Positions 12,294-24,158 are shown, counted from the stretch's first letter. The stretch is 64,000 nucleotides of DNA from Cephalotus follicularis (GCA_001972305.1 BDDD01001502.1:124001-188000), one strand, 5' to 3'. Numbers and translations are program-made. Notes: generated from the letters alone by a model not told the origin.

Positions 12294-13023
12294 CTCAACT
12301 GTCACTCCCTGAACCATGGGAGAACCACACGACTCAATGTGTGGCACACAGTCCATACGATCCATCCTTATACATAGCATAATACCCAAAATTATGCTAT
12401 AAATTGAAACTTCAATCATCAACCATACAACGGAAAAATAACCATTCAGATACTTGCATAAATAAACCCAAAGGTTATACAAAACATTCAACACATATGT
12501 CTACAGCACTACCACAAGACAGCGGGTCGATGCAACTGAAACACAATAAATCTTATAACTCAATTATTATATAAGGTAGATAAAAGTGAAACCGAACTGC
12601 AACTGGAAGACCTGTCCTGATGGTCCAATTCAACTCACTTCGACGCATCCTCAGCACTCGACCCTAAAAGGTTGTGCCCATTTCGAAAATGGGTCAGCCA
12701 AACACGGCTATGCAGGTAATACCATATGCAATGAAGTGAGCAGATATATACAGATATATGCATGGCATGCGAAATGCATGAATGCCAATTATGGAGAATG
12801 TTAGTACATCAACCGTCCCTAACCGGTGGCATACTTAACGAGTCCTAGCATAGAAATTGCCATCCATACACCCCTAGTCTACAGACACTCTATAAGTCAA
12901 TCCATAACCATCAATGGGTACAAACAATCCATAACGTCTAAGTGTAACAACCCGAATTTCCATTAAAGATATTAATTATAGAAAGATGGTTATTGCTTTG
13001 GACTGGAAATTCTGGCTCAAGCG

Positions 13024-13240
13024 CCGACGATTCCAGGTAAAGAGTCGACGCTTTAGAGGCAACCGACGATGCTCCAAATGTAAGCTTCAACGCTTCGAGA
13101 TCAAGTATTGAGGTTGACCTAGATAAGACTTAAAGAGGTGACGCTTTTTAGGAAAGCGTCAGAAATTTAGTCGGGATAGAAGTTGGAGAATCAGGATAAG
13201 CCCGAGACCGGTGACGCTTAGTGAGAAAGAGTCGATGCTT
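13024..13240. repeat. TCGACG/CCGACG word array in D1
   Basis: Words of the type TCGACGCTTT (variants CCGACG, TCAACG, TTGACC, GTGACG) start near 13024, 13045, 13063, 13087, 13114, 13138, 13211 and 13231. Spacing is 18-27 bp for the first six. The position and look parallel the AGTCGACT arrays of other families, but the word differs. Confidence 0.75.
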
Positions 13241-14109
13241 TGCCCTGTGTCAGGTGCATAATTCTAGCTTTTTGTCCCGTTTCAGAAGATTTAAATAGAT
13301 TGTAGGACACTTGTCAAACAAGGAAAGGAAGACTTATGTTTTTCTGCTTGAAAGGGGCAGGTGGCATCATTGGATTGGATGGAATTCCATCACATGGGCA
13401 ACTAGGAGGCAAACTCACATGGGTGAGGTCATGGATGACACCATGCAAGCTTGGCCTCCAAGTTCCCCTTTCTCTTTATATAGGTGGGCATTCTCAGATG
13501 ATGAAGGGTTGCTTTCTGCTGAGATTAAAGAGGAGGATGCTTGGGAGAGAAGAAGAGGAGGAGATCAAAGTGAGGTAAGGAAATTCTATACCCATTTTAT
13601 CAAAGTTATTCCTCTGTTTTACTTCCAAATTATGCAACAAATAGTTTTATTGATATCTTGCTCATTTCTTGATGAAATTTCAAATGGTTGAATGTTTTGA
13701 AAACCGTAAGATGTCTACTTTAACTGTTATATTTTATATATCTAAAAATTCTGTCGAATTATTGATGAAAAGCCCTGTTTGCTTCTACTACTGAGGTCCT
13801 GTTTTCAAATGGAAACTGCAACTTTAAAAATTCATTGCAGCTTCGTTTCTCAATGCAATTTTATGATTTTTGTCTCTGTCGATTTGTTGAGATGTAAACT
13901 TTAACTTTTATGTTTTAAGTTTTCCAGGAAAGAGTTTATTTCTATATGAAATTTCTATTTTAGAGAAGTTATGCAAAGCTGTTTTATAAAGGTTTTTGAG
14001 TTAATTACTCAAAGTGATGAGAAATGTTTTATGATTGTGAAATGAAATGAAAGGAATGTTTCTACATGAGAAACCAGTTTTAGAAATGTTTTATGACGAT
14101 GTTTTATGA

Positions 14110-14340
14110 TTGCTTTGAGCTGATCACTCAAAGTATTAAGGAAAGTTTTATGAAATGATTTTATGAATGCATTTGAGTTAATTACTCAAATGAAGAGAAA
14201 TGTTTTATGAATGCATTTGAGTCAACTACTCAAATGAAGAGAAATGTTTTATGAATGCATTTGAGTTAACTACTCGAATGAAGAGAAATGTGTTATGAAT
14301 GCTTTGAGCTGGTCACTCAAAATATTAAGAAATGTTTTAT
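14110..14340. repeat. 44-bp tandem repeat with inverted TTTGAGT...ACTCAAA arms
   Basis: Units contain TTTGAGTTAATTACTCAAA, whose arms TTTGAGT and ACTCAAA are exact inverted complements, followed by a GAAGAGAAATGTTTTATGAATGCA-like tail. TTGAG starts at 14115, 14173, 14217, 14261 and 14304. An outlying copy lies at 13996. Similar single words occur in the F LTR near 16900. Confidence 0.85.
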
Positions 14341-15871
14341 GAAATGAATGAACAACTAATGGATTGCGATCTAGTGAGGATTAATCTCGTAAAGATTAAT
14401 GAATGAACCACCCTTGGATTGCGATCCAAGGGGAAAGAATCCGAGATGGATTAATGTTAATGGAGCGTAAAGTGCTCGCGGACATGCATGTGATGTAAGG
14501 ATAGCAATCGGGGAGTGCACAATGCCCCGGTGAAGCGGTGTGAAAGGGTTCATTAAAGGTTCGTGACCATTAAGTTTTATGAAAGGTTCTGTTTCATGAG
14601 ATATGAACAGATAAAGTGTTTTAAAGATGTTTTGTTTATGAATGTGAAGAAAATGATTTTACTGATGTTTTCAAGTATGGCTGTGATACAAGCCAAAGGA
14701 AAGTATGATTGGAAAACGTTTATTGATTGTTTTCAAGTATGTCGGTGTTATACACCAGAAAATGCATGATTTTGGAAATATTCTGATTTTATGAAAACTG
14801 TCAAGAACAATGGATTTTGACAGTGAAATGTACAAGTTTTATAAAACTAGAAGAAGGTTTTAAAAGATGTTTTGAAAAGTAAGAACTTGAAACGTTTTGA
14901 TAAACATTATCAAAATATAACGGATTTCGATAACGTTTTAAGACTATGATTCTTACTGTGCTATTTGACTTCACTCCTTTCAATGTCTTGTTTTCAAATA
15001 AAACTTCCAGTAAACGTTGACTGTGAAGTTGCGAGCTTTAGAGCAAGTTTGCAAAAGAAGTGTAAGGAAAGGAAGTATGATATGCTATGAAGTTATGTTT
15101 TAATGTCAAGTGGTAATGTTTTCTGTCATATAACGTTTTATGATAAACGATGTATAGATGTTAAAGTAAGGAAATGAATGCTATAGGTTATGATGTTTTT
15201 ATGTAAGATAATGATATCAAAAGTTATTGAACATACTTGAGAGTATGAGAAGTTAATGGTAAAGGTGAGTATATGAATGTTTTATGATAAGTTTATGTTT
15301 TTCCGCTATGTAAAGTTACATGTTAAGTGATGTACAAATGCAAAAGTATTAGAAACGATCATGATAATGAGAATATGATATTTTGAAATTGATGTTTCAA
15401 AGATGTAAGAATATGTGATCCTGTGAAGTTATTAAGTAATAATGTTAGGTTTTAAATCTAAGTCAAGATTAAATGATATGAAATGGATCGTTAAATGGTG
15501 ATATGATTTGACGGTCAAAGGTCACGCCCACGTAACGCACTGATCTTCATAGCTCGCTTTGAGCTTAAAGCGGACTCGAGTCGAGGGCGCTACACTAAGT
15601 ACCAATTTGCCTCTCCGGCCCGAGATAGTACCTCCACCGTCTATGCATTCTCCATGTCATAACAAATTAAGTCGAGATAACACTGACCACATCAACCATA
15701 CCATAATGCCAGTTCCCATAGGTTCTAACCCATAACCATATTTCCCTTAGTCCATTTAATACTATGTTCGCATAGGTCCATCCACAATGCATTGTCCCCC
15801 ATAAGTTCACCCCTAAAGTGGGTTCCTATAAGTCCATACAACTTCCAAACTATGTGGTCTAACAGCCCTAA

Positions 15872-17615
15872 TGTAATAACCAGAATTTATTTTTTTGTTG
15901 AATTATGGATTGTGGAAGATCACTTGTTTTTTTGTCTGTTTCAACCGCCGACACTTTTCCTCCAATCGCTGACGCTTTTGTTTTAAACCTACAACACTTC
16001 CCCTATAGCGGCAGCACTTTGTCATTGCAAAGTATCATTTATTAAGTGCCAATCGGCAATACTTGAATCAAAGCGTCAAAGCTTAAAAAACAACTGAAGA
16101 CGCTTTACATGAAAATGTCAGCGCTTTGTCTGTACAGAAACTTCCAGAATTCAAGTTTTTTGTCTCTTTGTTTGTAAGTTATAATATTTGAGGGCAGGTA
16201 TCAAGCTATAGGAGTTTTGACCATTGAAGTATGCAAGGTGTCAGGAATTTAAGGAATTAGAATATGAGTGTCACCAATTAGAAGGATGGAATGCTAGGTG
16301 TCAACAAGTTGGAGGATAAGATGCTAGGTGTCATGCTCCAAGTAAGGGACTTTATGACTCATCTAAGGAGAGCTTACACCACATGTTATATATTCAGAAA
16401 GGACCTTAGATTAGTTAGTTTTACTGAGTTTGATACAGGAAGAGAGAAGGAGAACAATTTCAGGTAAGGATAACCTTACTCCTTTCTTCTAAAGTGTTAC
16501 ATCTTTAAACATACCGTCATGCTTGTTTTTATTATTATGTAGTAGGTTTTTTTAGTCATATCTCTCTCGTTTCTTGATGAAATTCAATTGGTTAATTTTT
16601 ATAGGAACTCAAAGATATCATCTATAACTTTTATGTTTTACATATTTTCAAATTCTGCTGATTCCAAAACGTGAAATTATGTTTAAAATTACTGCACGTT
16701 TTATTAATTCATGTAGTGCAGGTAACTTCAATAAATCATTGTAGTTTCGTTTCTTACCCAAAAATTATGAATTTTACCATTCTGAAATCTTTGAGATGTT
16801 AGATATAACTTTTATGCTTCATGTTTTCCCTGAAAATGAATATTTCTATATGAAATATCAACTTTGAATTTACTGTGCGATCCTGTTCAGTGTAATGTTT
16901 TTGAATCGTTTACTCAAAGTATTGAGAAATTTTTAATGAATCATGAAATCTTGTTGAACTTAGATGAAAAAATATTGGATACTGAGATCAAAAGAGGATA
17001 ATGTAAGGACCTAAGCAAGCTCTCGGACATGCATGTGATGTAAGGATAGTAATCGGGGAGTACACGTCCCCGGTGAAGCGAATGTGTTCAGTTGGGTTCC
17101 TTAAAACCCCTTAGTGATTATGAAATGTTCCGAATTTGAAACTGTTCTCAGAAATTGAATTTTAATGAGTTATGTATTATGATAATCCTTATTGGGCTAT
17201 TTGAGCTCATTCCTTCGTTGTTTTAAAAAACTTTTCCAGGGAATAGTTGAATGTGGGACGTCAAGCTTTAGAAGAAATTTGTGTAGGAATTTTTGGAAGT
17301 AATTGTGCTATGTATATATTGTTTTTATGTTGTAATAAGAAAATATTTCCACTATGTAAATGTTGCTATGATAAGCTATGTATAGTGTACAGACACTAGG
17401 ATGGATTGTTGTGATATATGGTGATTACAAATGAGTGTACAATATTTTTGAAGCTTGGTGTGTAGAATTGCGAGATATATATTGAGGTTATGAAATTATT
17501 GAGATGTGTTATAAACAAACGAGATTGTTAAATGATTGAAGGTTGCCCATAGTAATACACCGAATCCTTGTTGGTCACTTTGAGTATTTAGTGATCTCGG
17601 ATCAGGGGCGTTACA
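15872..17615 (+). repeat. 5' LTR of F
   Basis: TGTAATAACC...GGGGCGTTACA, 1,744 bp. Its first part matches the 3' LTR at 61429-61993 closely. It carries degenerate CCGACGCTTT words around 15945-16110 and a TATA-like TGTTATATATTC near 16383. The stretch up to 17615 has no gene; the small frame at 17543-17803 is LTR/leader sequence. Confidence 0.9.
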
Positions 17616-17619
17616 AGTT

Positions 17620-17632
17620 TGGTATCAAAGAG
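17620..17632 (+). other. Primer-binding site of F (mutated)
   Basis: TGGTATCAAAGAG, four bases after the LTR end, is the initiator-Met PBS with one substitution in the GAG part. It fixes the 5' LTR boundary. Confidence 0.9.
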
Positions 17633-17703
17633 TTTAAATACCTAATACACTTTGGGGATATACATTGTATAGAAATATTGGCTTATTTGATTTTGTTTAA
17701 AGG

Positions 17704-18096
17704 ATGTCATCGAGAAATAAGACCGGTTCCTCTGAGTATAGTACATGATTCTCTTATTGTGGCTCATCCGAAGGACCATCAAGACGGAATATGCCGTATC
17801 TAATAGCCAAGAACAAAGAACTTTGCAGACAAAAGGAGAATTTAATAGAAATTATGGCAAAGAATAGAGATAAATTCTATACCCACATATACGAAATGGG
17901 AGAAATTTATAGGCAGGATTTGGCAAGCAAAGATGAACATCTTCGGGAAACTAAAGTGGGTTTGAAGGTTATTTTGAGGTATATTTGGGGAATAGATGGA
18001 ATGATTTTTCAAAGGGTTAGGGATCATTTGAGAACCCTGATAAGATATATTCGAGAAGAGATACCAGATAATACAGCATCTAGTGATGAAGATTAG
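17704..18096 (+). pseudogene. ORF upstream of gag in F, unknown function
   Basis: An ATG at 17704 opens about 130 codons ending in TAG at 18094-18096, broken by a single TGA near 17746. The N-terminal part is Ser/Gly-rich (MSSRNKTGSSEYST, then after the stop FSYCGSSEGPSRRN). The rest is charged and helical-looking, with heptad-like spacing (KNKELCRQKENLIEIMAKNR) and an acidic end (ASSDED). The downstream 101 codons are still open although F is very old. I do not recognise the family. It lies in the leader between PBS and gag, where plant gypsy elements usually have no ORF. It could be a detached gag N-terminus (coiled-coil matrix part) rather than an extra gene. An AATAAA lies just after it near 18173. 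Confidence 0.5.
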
Positions 18097-18288
18097 AATA
18101 GCAATGAAGAAACTCTTTGTAAGATATGTATAATGAATGTAAGATATGTACAGAGAATGTAACATTGTATAATAAATAAAACTTTCAGTTTTCTTCCTAG
18201 GCATTGAGTATTAGAATTTTCTTATGTTTTGCTTAGCAAATGAATAGAGTTGTCTACGGCTAAGGAATAACTTGTGAATATTAAATAG

Positions 18289-19243
18289 ATGGCTGATTTA
18301 AGAAGAGGTTGCGACCGACACAGGAAACAAAGGAAATAACCCACTAACCATAGTGTTAAATGAATTAGCTCAAGCTATTGCGAATAATGATGGTAACAAC
18401 CATCAAGCGCCATTATCAGTAGGGCCAACTCTTGAGCAATTCGCAAGACAAAACCCAAAAACATTTTCGGGAGCAGTGGATCCCATGGAAGCAAAAGTAT
18501 GGATTCAAGGGATCGAAAAGATCTTTAGAGCTTTGAATTGCACAGATCACCAGAAGGTGAAGTTTTCAATTTACAAACTGGAGGGAGAAGCGAATCAATG
18601 GTGCAACATGGTAGAAACAACAAAGACACATCGGGAGTTGGAGGTGATGACGTGGGAGATGTTTAAGGAAATATTTATGGACAAATATTTTCCTCAAACA
18701 ATAAGAGATAAAATGGAGGAAGATTTCCTCAAATTAGAGCAAAGTGAATCTGAAATAGTAGCACAATACGAGGCCAACTTCACATGGTTGTCTCGATATG
18801 CTACTCATATTGTGGCAACCGAGGAGAGAAGGGCAAATAGATTCTACCAGGGTTTAAAGCCTATTATTCAAAGGTTTTTGATTGTGCAAGATTTGCAGAC
18901 CTACAAAGCTGTACTGAGGGGCACGCTGAGAATTGAAATTGATAACCAAAGGAACCAGCAGAAGCGGATGGATGAGAGACAAGGAAAGATGAAGGTGGGC
19001 GAATCCTCTAGCAAAAAAAAGAAGAAAGGAAGATCTGATGGAGGTGTCGGGAAAGACCTCAAACCTTGTCAGCAATGTGGAAAAACTTATCGTGGAACGT
19101 ATTTGCAAGGGACAGGAGCCTGTTTTAAGTGCGGAAAGCTTGGGCATCAAGCAAGAGAATGTAGACAGGGGCAAGATAAGGCCCAAAATAAAAGACAAAT
19201 CAAATTCTTTAATTGCTGTCAAGAAGGACATATGTCTAATTAA
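18289..19243 (+). pseudogene. gag of element F
   Basis: An ATG at 18289 (MADLRRGCDR) is followed by a frameshift into the main frame, open from 18353 to 19243. The capsid (retrotransposon gag) region begins near FARQNPKTFSGAVDPMEAK and includes WIQGIEKIF, the GEANQWCNMV signature and FKEIFMDKYFPQTIRDKMEEDF, all standard Ty3 capsid landmarks. A basic Lys-rich linker near 19010-19035 leads to a knuckle at about 19112 (CFKCGKLGHQAREC) and a worn second knuckle (FNCCQEGHMSN). The stop at 19241 may once have been read-through into protease, because the coding pattern continues in the same frame. Apart from the N-terminal shift it is fairly intact. Confidence 0.9.
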
Positions 19244-20468
19244 TGCACTCGTTTAAGGATGGGCGGACAAAGAGAAGTTGGAGCTCAACAACCTAGAGCA
19301 CCAACTAGGACCTATGTTGTGACGGCTGAAGGTGTGGAGAATCCTACTGACGTACTGATAGGTACTTTACCTATATGCTCCAAAATTGCTCATATATTGT
19401 TTGATACGGGAGCGACGCATTCATTTGTATCCTTGTCTTTTGTATGTTATCTAAGTACCCCGTCACAGAATTTCGAGATAAGTTTAGCCGTTGAAACACC
19501 AAGTGGCAACACCTTGATAGCCAATAAAGTACATAGGTCGTGCGAACTAAAGCTTTGTGTAGGAAGATGTTAGTAGACCTAGTACCTCTAGCGATTCTAA
19601 ATTTTGACGTAATACTAGGCATGGATTGGATTTCGGTGAATCATGCTAGTGTTGATTGTTTTAAGAAGGAGGTTAGGTTTGCTATACCCGACCAACCAAA
19701 GTTTGTTTTTCGGAGCGCAGAAGTTAATAAACCTCTATGTTTCATATCAACAATTCAAGCTAAATGATTGTTGAGAAATGGCTGTGAAGGTTATCTTGCT
19801 TACGTGGTAGATACCAATAAAGAAAAGATTAAGATAGAAGATGTGCATGTTGTTAAGGAATTTACTGATGTATTTCTTGAAGATCTACCTGGCATGCCAC
19901 CTAATCGAGAAGTACAATTTGCAATCGACTTGATACCCGAAACGATGCCTATTTCAAAAAGTCCTTATCGAATGGCGCCAACCGAGTTAAAGGAATTGAA
20001 GAATCGATTGCAAGAACTTTTGGATAAGGGTTTTATTAGACCATGTGTATAACCATGGGGTGCACCGGTGTTATTTGTAAAGAAGGAAGATGGCACAATG
20101 AGACTCTGCATCGATTATTGAGAATTAAATCGAGTTACCGTAAAAAATAAGTAACCACTGCCAAGGATCGACGATTTGTTTGATCAACTCAAGAATGCTC
20201 AATATTTCTCGAAGATTGATCTTCGATCGGGTTATCATCAGGTAAAGGTTAATAAGGAGGATATACCAAAAACTGCTTTTCGAACGAGATATGGTCATTA
20301 CAAGTTTTTGGTAATGTCATTTGGGTTGACAAACGCTCCAGCCGCGTTTATGGATTGAATGAATAGAATATTCAGCAAATCTTTAGATCTGTTTGTGAGA
20401 GTATTTGTTGATGAGTATATGCAAAGAACCAAGAAGAGCTAGAAGAACATCTGACCAGTGTACTACAA
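19244..20468 (+). pseudogene. Protease and N-terminal RT of F
   Basis: Protease: the active site reads ILFDTGATHSFVS near 19396, with the catalytic Asp intact. The flap/C-terminal part reads LNFDVILGMDWISVNHASVDC. RT follows: [68 protein letters not shown] (first catalytic Asp region) and [19 protein letters not shown]. Where FIDD is expected the sequence reads VFVDEY, so the second Asp of the YIDD-type motif is lost and the enzyme would be dead. Stops occur near 19765, 20051, 20120, 20151 and 20356. Reading stops at 20468, where G is inserted (TSD TACAA). Confidence 0.9.
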
Positions 20469-21119
20469 TGTAATACCCAGAATTTTATAAATAATTGAGT
20501 GAAAATTGGGCCTAAAAATGTAATATTGTCTTTACTGGACTGGAATAAAAAATGGGCCTTGAAATATTTTATGGTGTTGGGCCAAACTGATAAATGGATA
20601 ATGGAAGCTTTTGGGCCTGAAATATATTGATGTTGTCTTTGGGCTTTGAAGTGTTCATTATTGGGCCTGTTATTATAAACGGAGAAAAGGAAAGAATTGG
20701 GTTTAAATATGTTAATGTATTAAAATTATATGGGCTAGAATTGGATAAGGAGAATTGGGACAACTCCTTCGTCCTTAGCCCATTTTGTGAAGGGAGTGCT
20801 GGAATTGTGTCGTTGATTCCAGAGCCTTCCACGATTTGGCTATTTAAAGGAATGGGAGAGTGAGTTGTTGGGTGCTTCTATTTTGGAGTGAAAGAGATAA
20901 GGAAAGCATGGTCCAGTGAGCAAAGGAAGAAGAATCAGAGGAGGAAGGAGTAGTTGAAGGAAAGGATGCTAAGCAAAGGGGATGATACAACAACCTCGTC
21001 ATATTGAGGTAGGTTCTCCTACCAGCACCCTTTAGCCAATTTAACTAAGGCATTATTTTATTGTTAGTACAGTGTTTTTGGAATGTATGTATATATTGTA
21101 CAAAAGGCCTTGGTTGTTG

Positions 21120-22190
21120 CTGTTTTATACACGCCGAGGATGCCTTGTGCGTCCCTGCCCTTGCGCAAGGTGTCACTGCTACGCTTCTTCCTCAGGCTGG
21201 GCAGTGTGATGATGGCGTCACAGGCAGAGGTGCGCTATACATGTGCCGGCAGGAGGTAGGACGCCATCGCCGAGGACCTCTACAAAGCCACACCAGAACC
21301 CGACGCTGCGAGCATGCTACTGTGACGTGCGGAAGACAAGAGCAGAGGACATCATCATCTTCTGCGTGCGTCACACACTGGTATCGGGCGCCAGAGGAAG
21401 GCACTGTCCTCTGCATACGTCACGCACCAGCGCAAGGCACTAGAGGACGCCATGGCGAGGTCGCAGACGCTAAGTGCAGAGACGCCACCATCCTCTGCAT
21501 GCGTCCCGCACCACTGTAGACATCGAGGATGGTAAAGTAGAGGACGCCATTGTCCTCTGCACATGCTCCATCCACTCCAGTCGCCGAGGACACCAAGGTG
21601 CCAAGGACATCCTTATTCCTTGCATGCGTCCTCTGCATGCCCAAGGTGCCGAGAAAGCTAAGGTGAGCTCATCCTCTGCCTGAGCTCGTCCCCTGCCATG
21701 TACACTGCCAAGCTCATCTTCTGCCATAACGCCTGCGTGCGCCTGGGGACGCTCGGGAATGCTACACATGTATGCCGAGGATGCGCCATTGTTTTCCCTC
21801 AGGCACCAAGTCGTCCTCTTCTATGTACTAGTGCATCCGAGATCATCCTCTACCATGCGTCCCGTAGGCGCCGAGGACAACTTCTGAAGGCGCACTGGAA
21901 CCTTACACCGAGGTGCCATGCGTCGACCCCTGGTAGGTACCCGAGGATGCGCTTCAGCTCCCATGCACGCACCAAATGGTCCTCTGCCATGCTCCCAATG
22001 CATGCGAGCTTACCCTCTGTTCTCCTCTACCACGACAAGTTTCCTTCTTACATGCATGCGTCCTTTGTACGGTAATGCGCGAGAATGATGGTAAGTGCCA
22101 ACATGCGCCAAACAGCAGGCTGTAGGGCGCATGCAAGGTGCACACTGCATGCATAACACGTCCTGCATGCATGAGGGAGCTAGGCATAAT
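21120..22190. repeat. GC-rich repeat block in LTR G
   Basis: Many copies of GCCGAGGA, GAGGACGCCAT, GTCCTCTGC and GCATGCGTC words are arranged as facing pairs (GAGGAC ... GTCCTC), so local hairpins are possible. The base composition is sharply richer in G+C than the flanking AT-rich LTR. Open frames of up to 152 codons on both strands arise from the low stop content of this block and show no domain. Confidence 0.8.
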
Positions 22191-22435
22191 GGATGCTCGG
22201 CCAATCTTACTAAGGGAAGCTAGTGTATTACATGGAATTAATTATATTAATAGAAAAAGGGTGTAAGTGCAGTGATAAGTGTAATGAATGATAAAGCTTA
22301 GTGCAATGTAGCATAGTGTAAAATAAAAAAAGGCAGACCCCACAGTGAAATGATAAAGTAAGTGTTATTGTACTGTTAATGTAGTGTTAATGTAATGTTA
22401 GTGTAGTGTTAATATAGTGTCAATGTACAGTACTG

Positions 22436-22640
22436 TGCCTGATCACCAATTGAGATGAGCTGACTGATCACCAACTGAGATGAGCCGTCAGATCACCGAT
22501 TGAGATGAGCCGGCAAGGCTATCTTTGAGATGAGCCTACGGGATCACCGAGATATCCCAATGGATCACCGACCGAGATGAGCCATCGGATCACCAACTGA
22601 GATGAGATGACTGATCACCGACCGAGATGAGCCACACTGA
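22436..22640 (+). repeat. GATCACCGACYGAGATGAGCC tandem repeats in LTR G
   Basis: About seven degenerate units of 26-30 bp with a core like GATCACC-AYTGAGATGAGCC. Two further GCCGAGGA words follow near 22754 and 22850. Confidence 0.8.
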
Positions 22641-23408
22641 CTGTTACTGTTATTGTATTTAGTGTACTGAATGATTGTTACCAATACCGTAGAATGTTTA
22701 TGTTCCTCTCCACTGCCTATAACGCCTAGAGCGTGTATATTGCTCTTCCTACAGCCGAGGAACTGATACGTATAAAATGAAGTGTGCATTCTTGTCCCGG
22801 CTCCTCTACCTTAACGTCTGGAGTACGTTATCGTTCTTCCTCAAGTAAGGGATGCCGAGGAAGGATTTATATGACTGTTAGTAATTGCCAATGATTATGA
22901 AGGACTGATAGTGACTGTGACTGTACTGAATGGAATAGACTGTATTGTTATTGATTTCTAGTGAATGTTATTGATTGAATTGAACTATTATTGCATCTCA
23001 TTTGCATTGCATATGCTTGCTGCATCTGCATTTCACAAATGCATGGTGATAGTTACTACATGACCAGTGGTCGCTGACCCATTGCATTTTAATGTAATGG
23101 GTCAGGTACAGGTAGAGATTACAGCGAGCTGAAGATTGAAGCCCCGGGTGAGCCTCCTCTGTAGCAGATTGACGACCCGCTTTATTATATTTATATGACA
23201 TGCCGGATTATGGCAGAGCATGTTTTTGAACTGTATTGTATAACACTGGGTTTATCCACATAATGTGATATTTTATTTGGAATCTTCTGCATGCATTATA
23301 TTATTTTAAATGTTTTAATTTCCGCTGAATATTGGATAATGAATGATACTGTTAGTAGCGCGTCAAATTTTGGGGGTTGACCCTCGAGGTTTGGGGCATT
23401 ACATGCAA

Positions 23409-23783
23409 ACACTGTGGAAGGAACAACTTTATGCTAAATTCAGCAAATGCGAATTTTGGATGGAAGAGGGGTCTTTCTTGGGTCACGTGATTTCACGATT
23501 AGGTATTTTAGTGGACCCCGCTAAGACAAAGGCAATAAGAGAATGGCAAAGACAAACATTGGTAGCAGAGATACGAAGTTTCCTTGGATTGGTAGGCTAC
23601 TACCGAAGGTTCGTTGAAAATTTCTCCCGCATTGTGAACCCTCTTACAATGTTGACGCAGAGGAATCTTAGATTTAAATGGTTTGATCAATGTGAAAAGA
23701 GTTTCTTGGAATAAAAAGAGAAATTGATGAACGAACCAATATTAGCCTTACCGTATGGATTAGAACGTTTCGTGGTATATAGC
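23409..23783 (+). pseudogene. RT C-terminal part of F, between G and H
   Basis: It continues the F polymerase: [26 protein letters not shown], then [22 protein letters not shown] and [21 protein letters not shown], which is RT thumb and the connection to RNase H. A TAA at 23712-23714 interrupts it. The last codons (LPYGLERFVVYS) join, after removal of H and one TSD, to [13 protein letters not shown] at 59514, the start of RNase H. Confidence 0.92.
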
Positions 23784-24158
23784 TGTAACGACCCGACCCA
23801 AATCTTGTGAGGTATTGTCCGCTTTGGGTTCAAGAGGTGGCCCCCATATCCCACACTTGGCACTTTACCCTGCACGGATTTGTCCTCAAAAGGAGCCTCA
23901 CAAGTTTGAGAAGGGTTTTCACATATATAACAAGGATATCCCCAGTACACTTCTGATGTGGGATGCGGGTCATGACAAAATTACCCCGTTTAATCCTTTG
24001 GGCCCTCGCCAGGGGAGGGGCAAAACAAATCCAAATACCACGACAGGCTCGTGGTCATCCCAGAATGACCACGTATGCGACATGGAAGTTGTATTAGGTT
24101 GTCTCTGATACCATCTGTAATGACACGTCCCAAATCTTGTGAGGTATTGTCCGCTTTT
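23784..24158 (-). mobile_element. Left TRIM unit of H
   Basis: On the - strand it runs from a partial LTR (24116-24158), through PBS TGGTATCAGAGAC (about 24101-24113), a 138-bp interior and the PPT-like run at the 23978 edge, to a full 194-bp LTR ending GGTCGTTACA. Very short LTRs and interior without genes define a TRIM, which depends on other elements' enzymes. Confidence 0.85.

Larger units (their letters stand above)
12943..15594 (+). mobile_element. Solo LTR D1 with perfect 5-bp TSD
   Basis: It starts TGTAACAACCCG and ends GGGCGCTACA. CTAAG flanks it on both sides (12938-12942 and 15595-15599). There is no PBS, PPT or second LTR inside, so this is one LTR of about 2.65 kb left by LTR-LTR recombination. 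It carries a TCGACG word array, a TATA-like CTTTATATAGG near 13474 and a 44-bp tandem repeat. Its start matches D2 (25801) and D3 (34112). A 126-codon open frame at 13311-13691 lies within this LTR leader and has no known domain. Confidence 0.92.
10610..15871 (-). mobile_element. Ty3/gypsy element C remnant (- strand)
   Basis: Right to left: LTR, PBS (12281-12293), gag, and the first part of protease. It breaks off near 10610, so RT, RNase H and integrase are gone. The LTR is interrupted by solo LTR D1 and then by element F at 15872, so its outer end lies beyond this window. Gag is closest in layout to that of E (short basic N-terminus, capsid, paired CCHC knuckles). Confidence 0.8.
12300..15871 (-). 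repeat. 5' LTR of element C, interrupted by D1 and truncated by F
   Basis: The LTR edge is TGTCACTCCC at 12300 on the + strand, next to the PBS. Real LTR sequence is 12300-12942 and 15600-15871; the middle is the D1 insertion. An AGCC...CGGCT block occurs at about 12697-12712. F enters at 15872, so the distal end is not visible. Confidence 0.75.
20469..23403 (+). mobile_element. Solo LTR G in F RT
   Basis: It starts TGTAATACCCAG and ends GGGGCATTACA. It is flanked by TACAA (20464-20468) and TGCAA (23404-23408), one substitution apart. With G removed, the RT frame runs from ...LTSVLQ straight into [17 protein letters not shown]. No PBS, PPT or second LTR is seen, so it is a 2.9-kb solo LTR. 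The interior has a GC-rich repeat block (21120-22190), TG/GT-rich sequence, and GATCACC repeats. The open frames in the GC-rich block are by-products of the repeats. Confidence 0.92.

Noticed and set aside
13311..13691. 126-codon frame as a host gene
   Set aside because: It sits inside solo LTR D1 with exact TSDs, just around the TATA-like site. No recognised domain.
21061..21519. 152-codon open frame as a gene
   Set aside because: It lies in the GC-rich repeat block of solo LTR G, with similar open frames on both strands and no domain.
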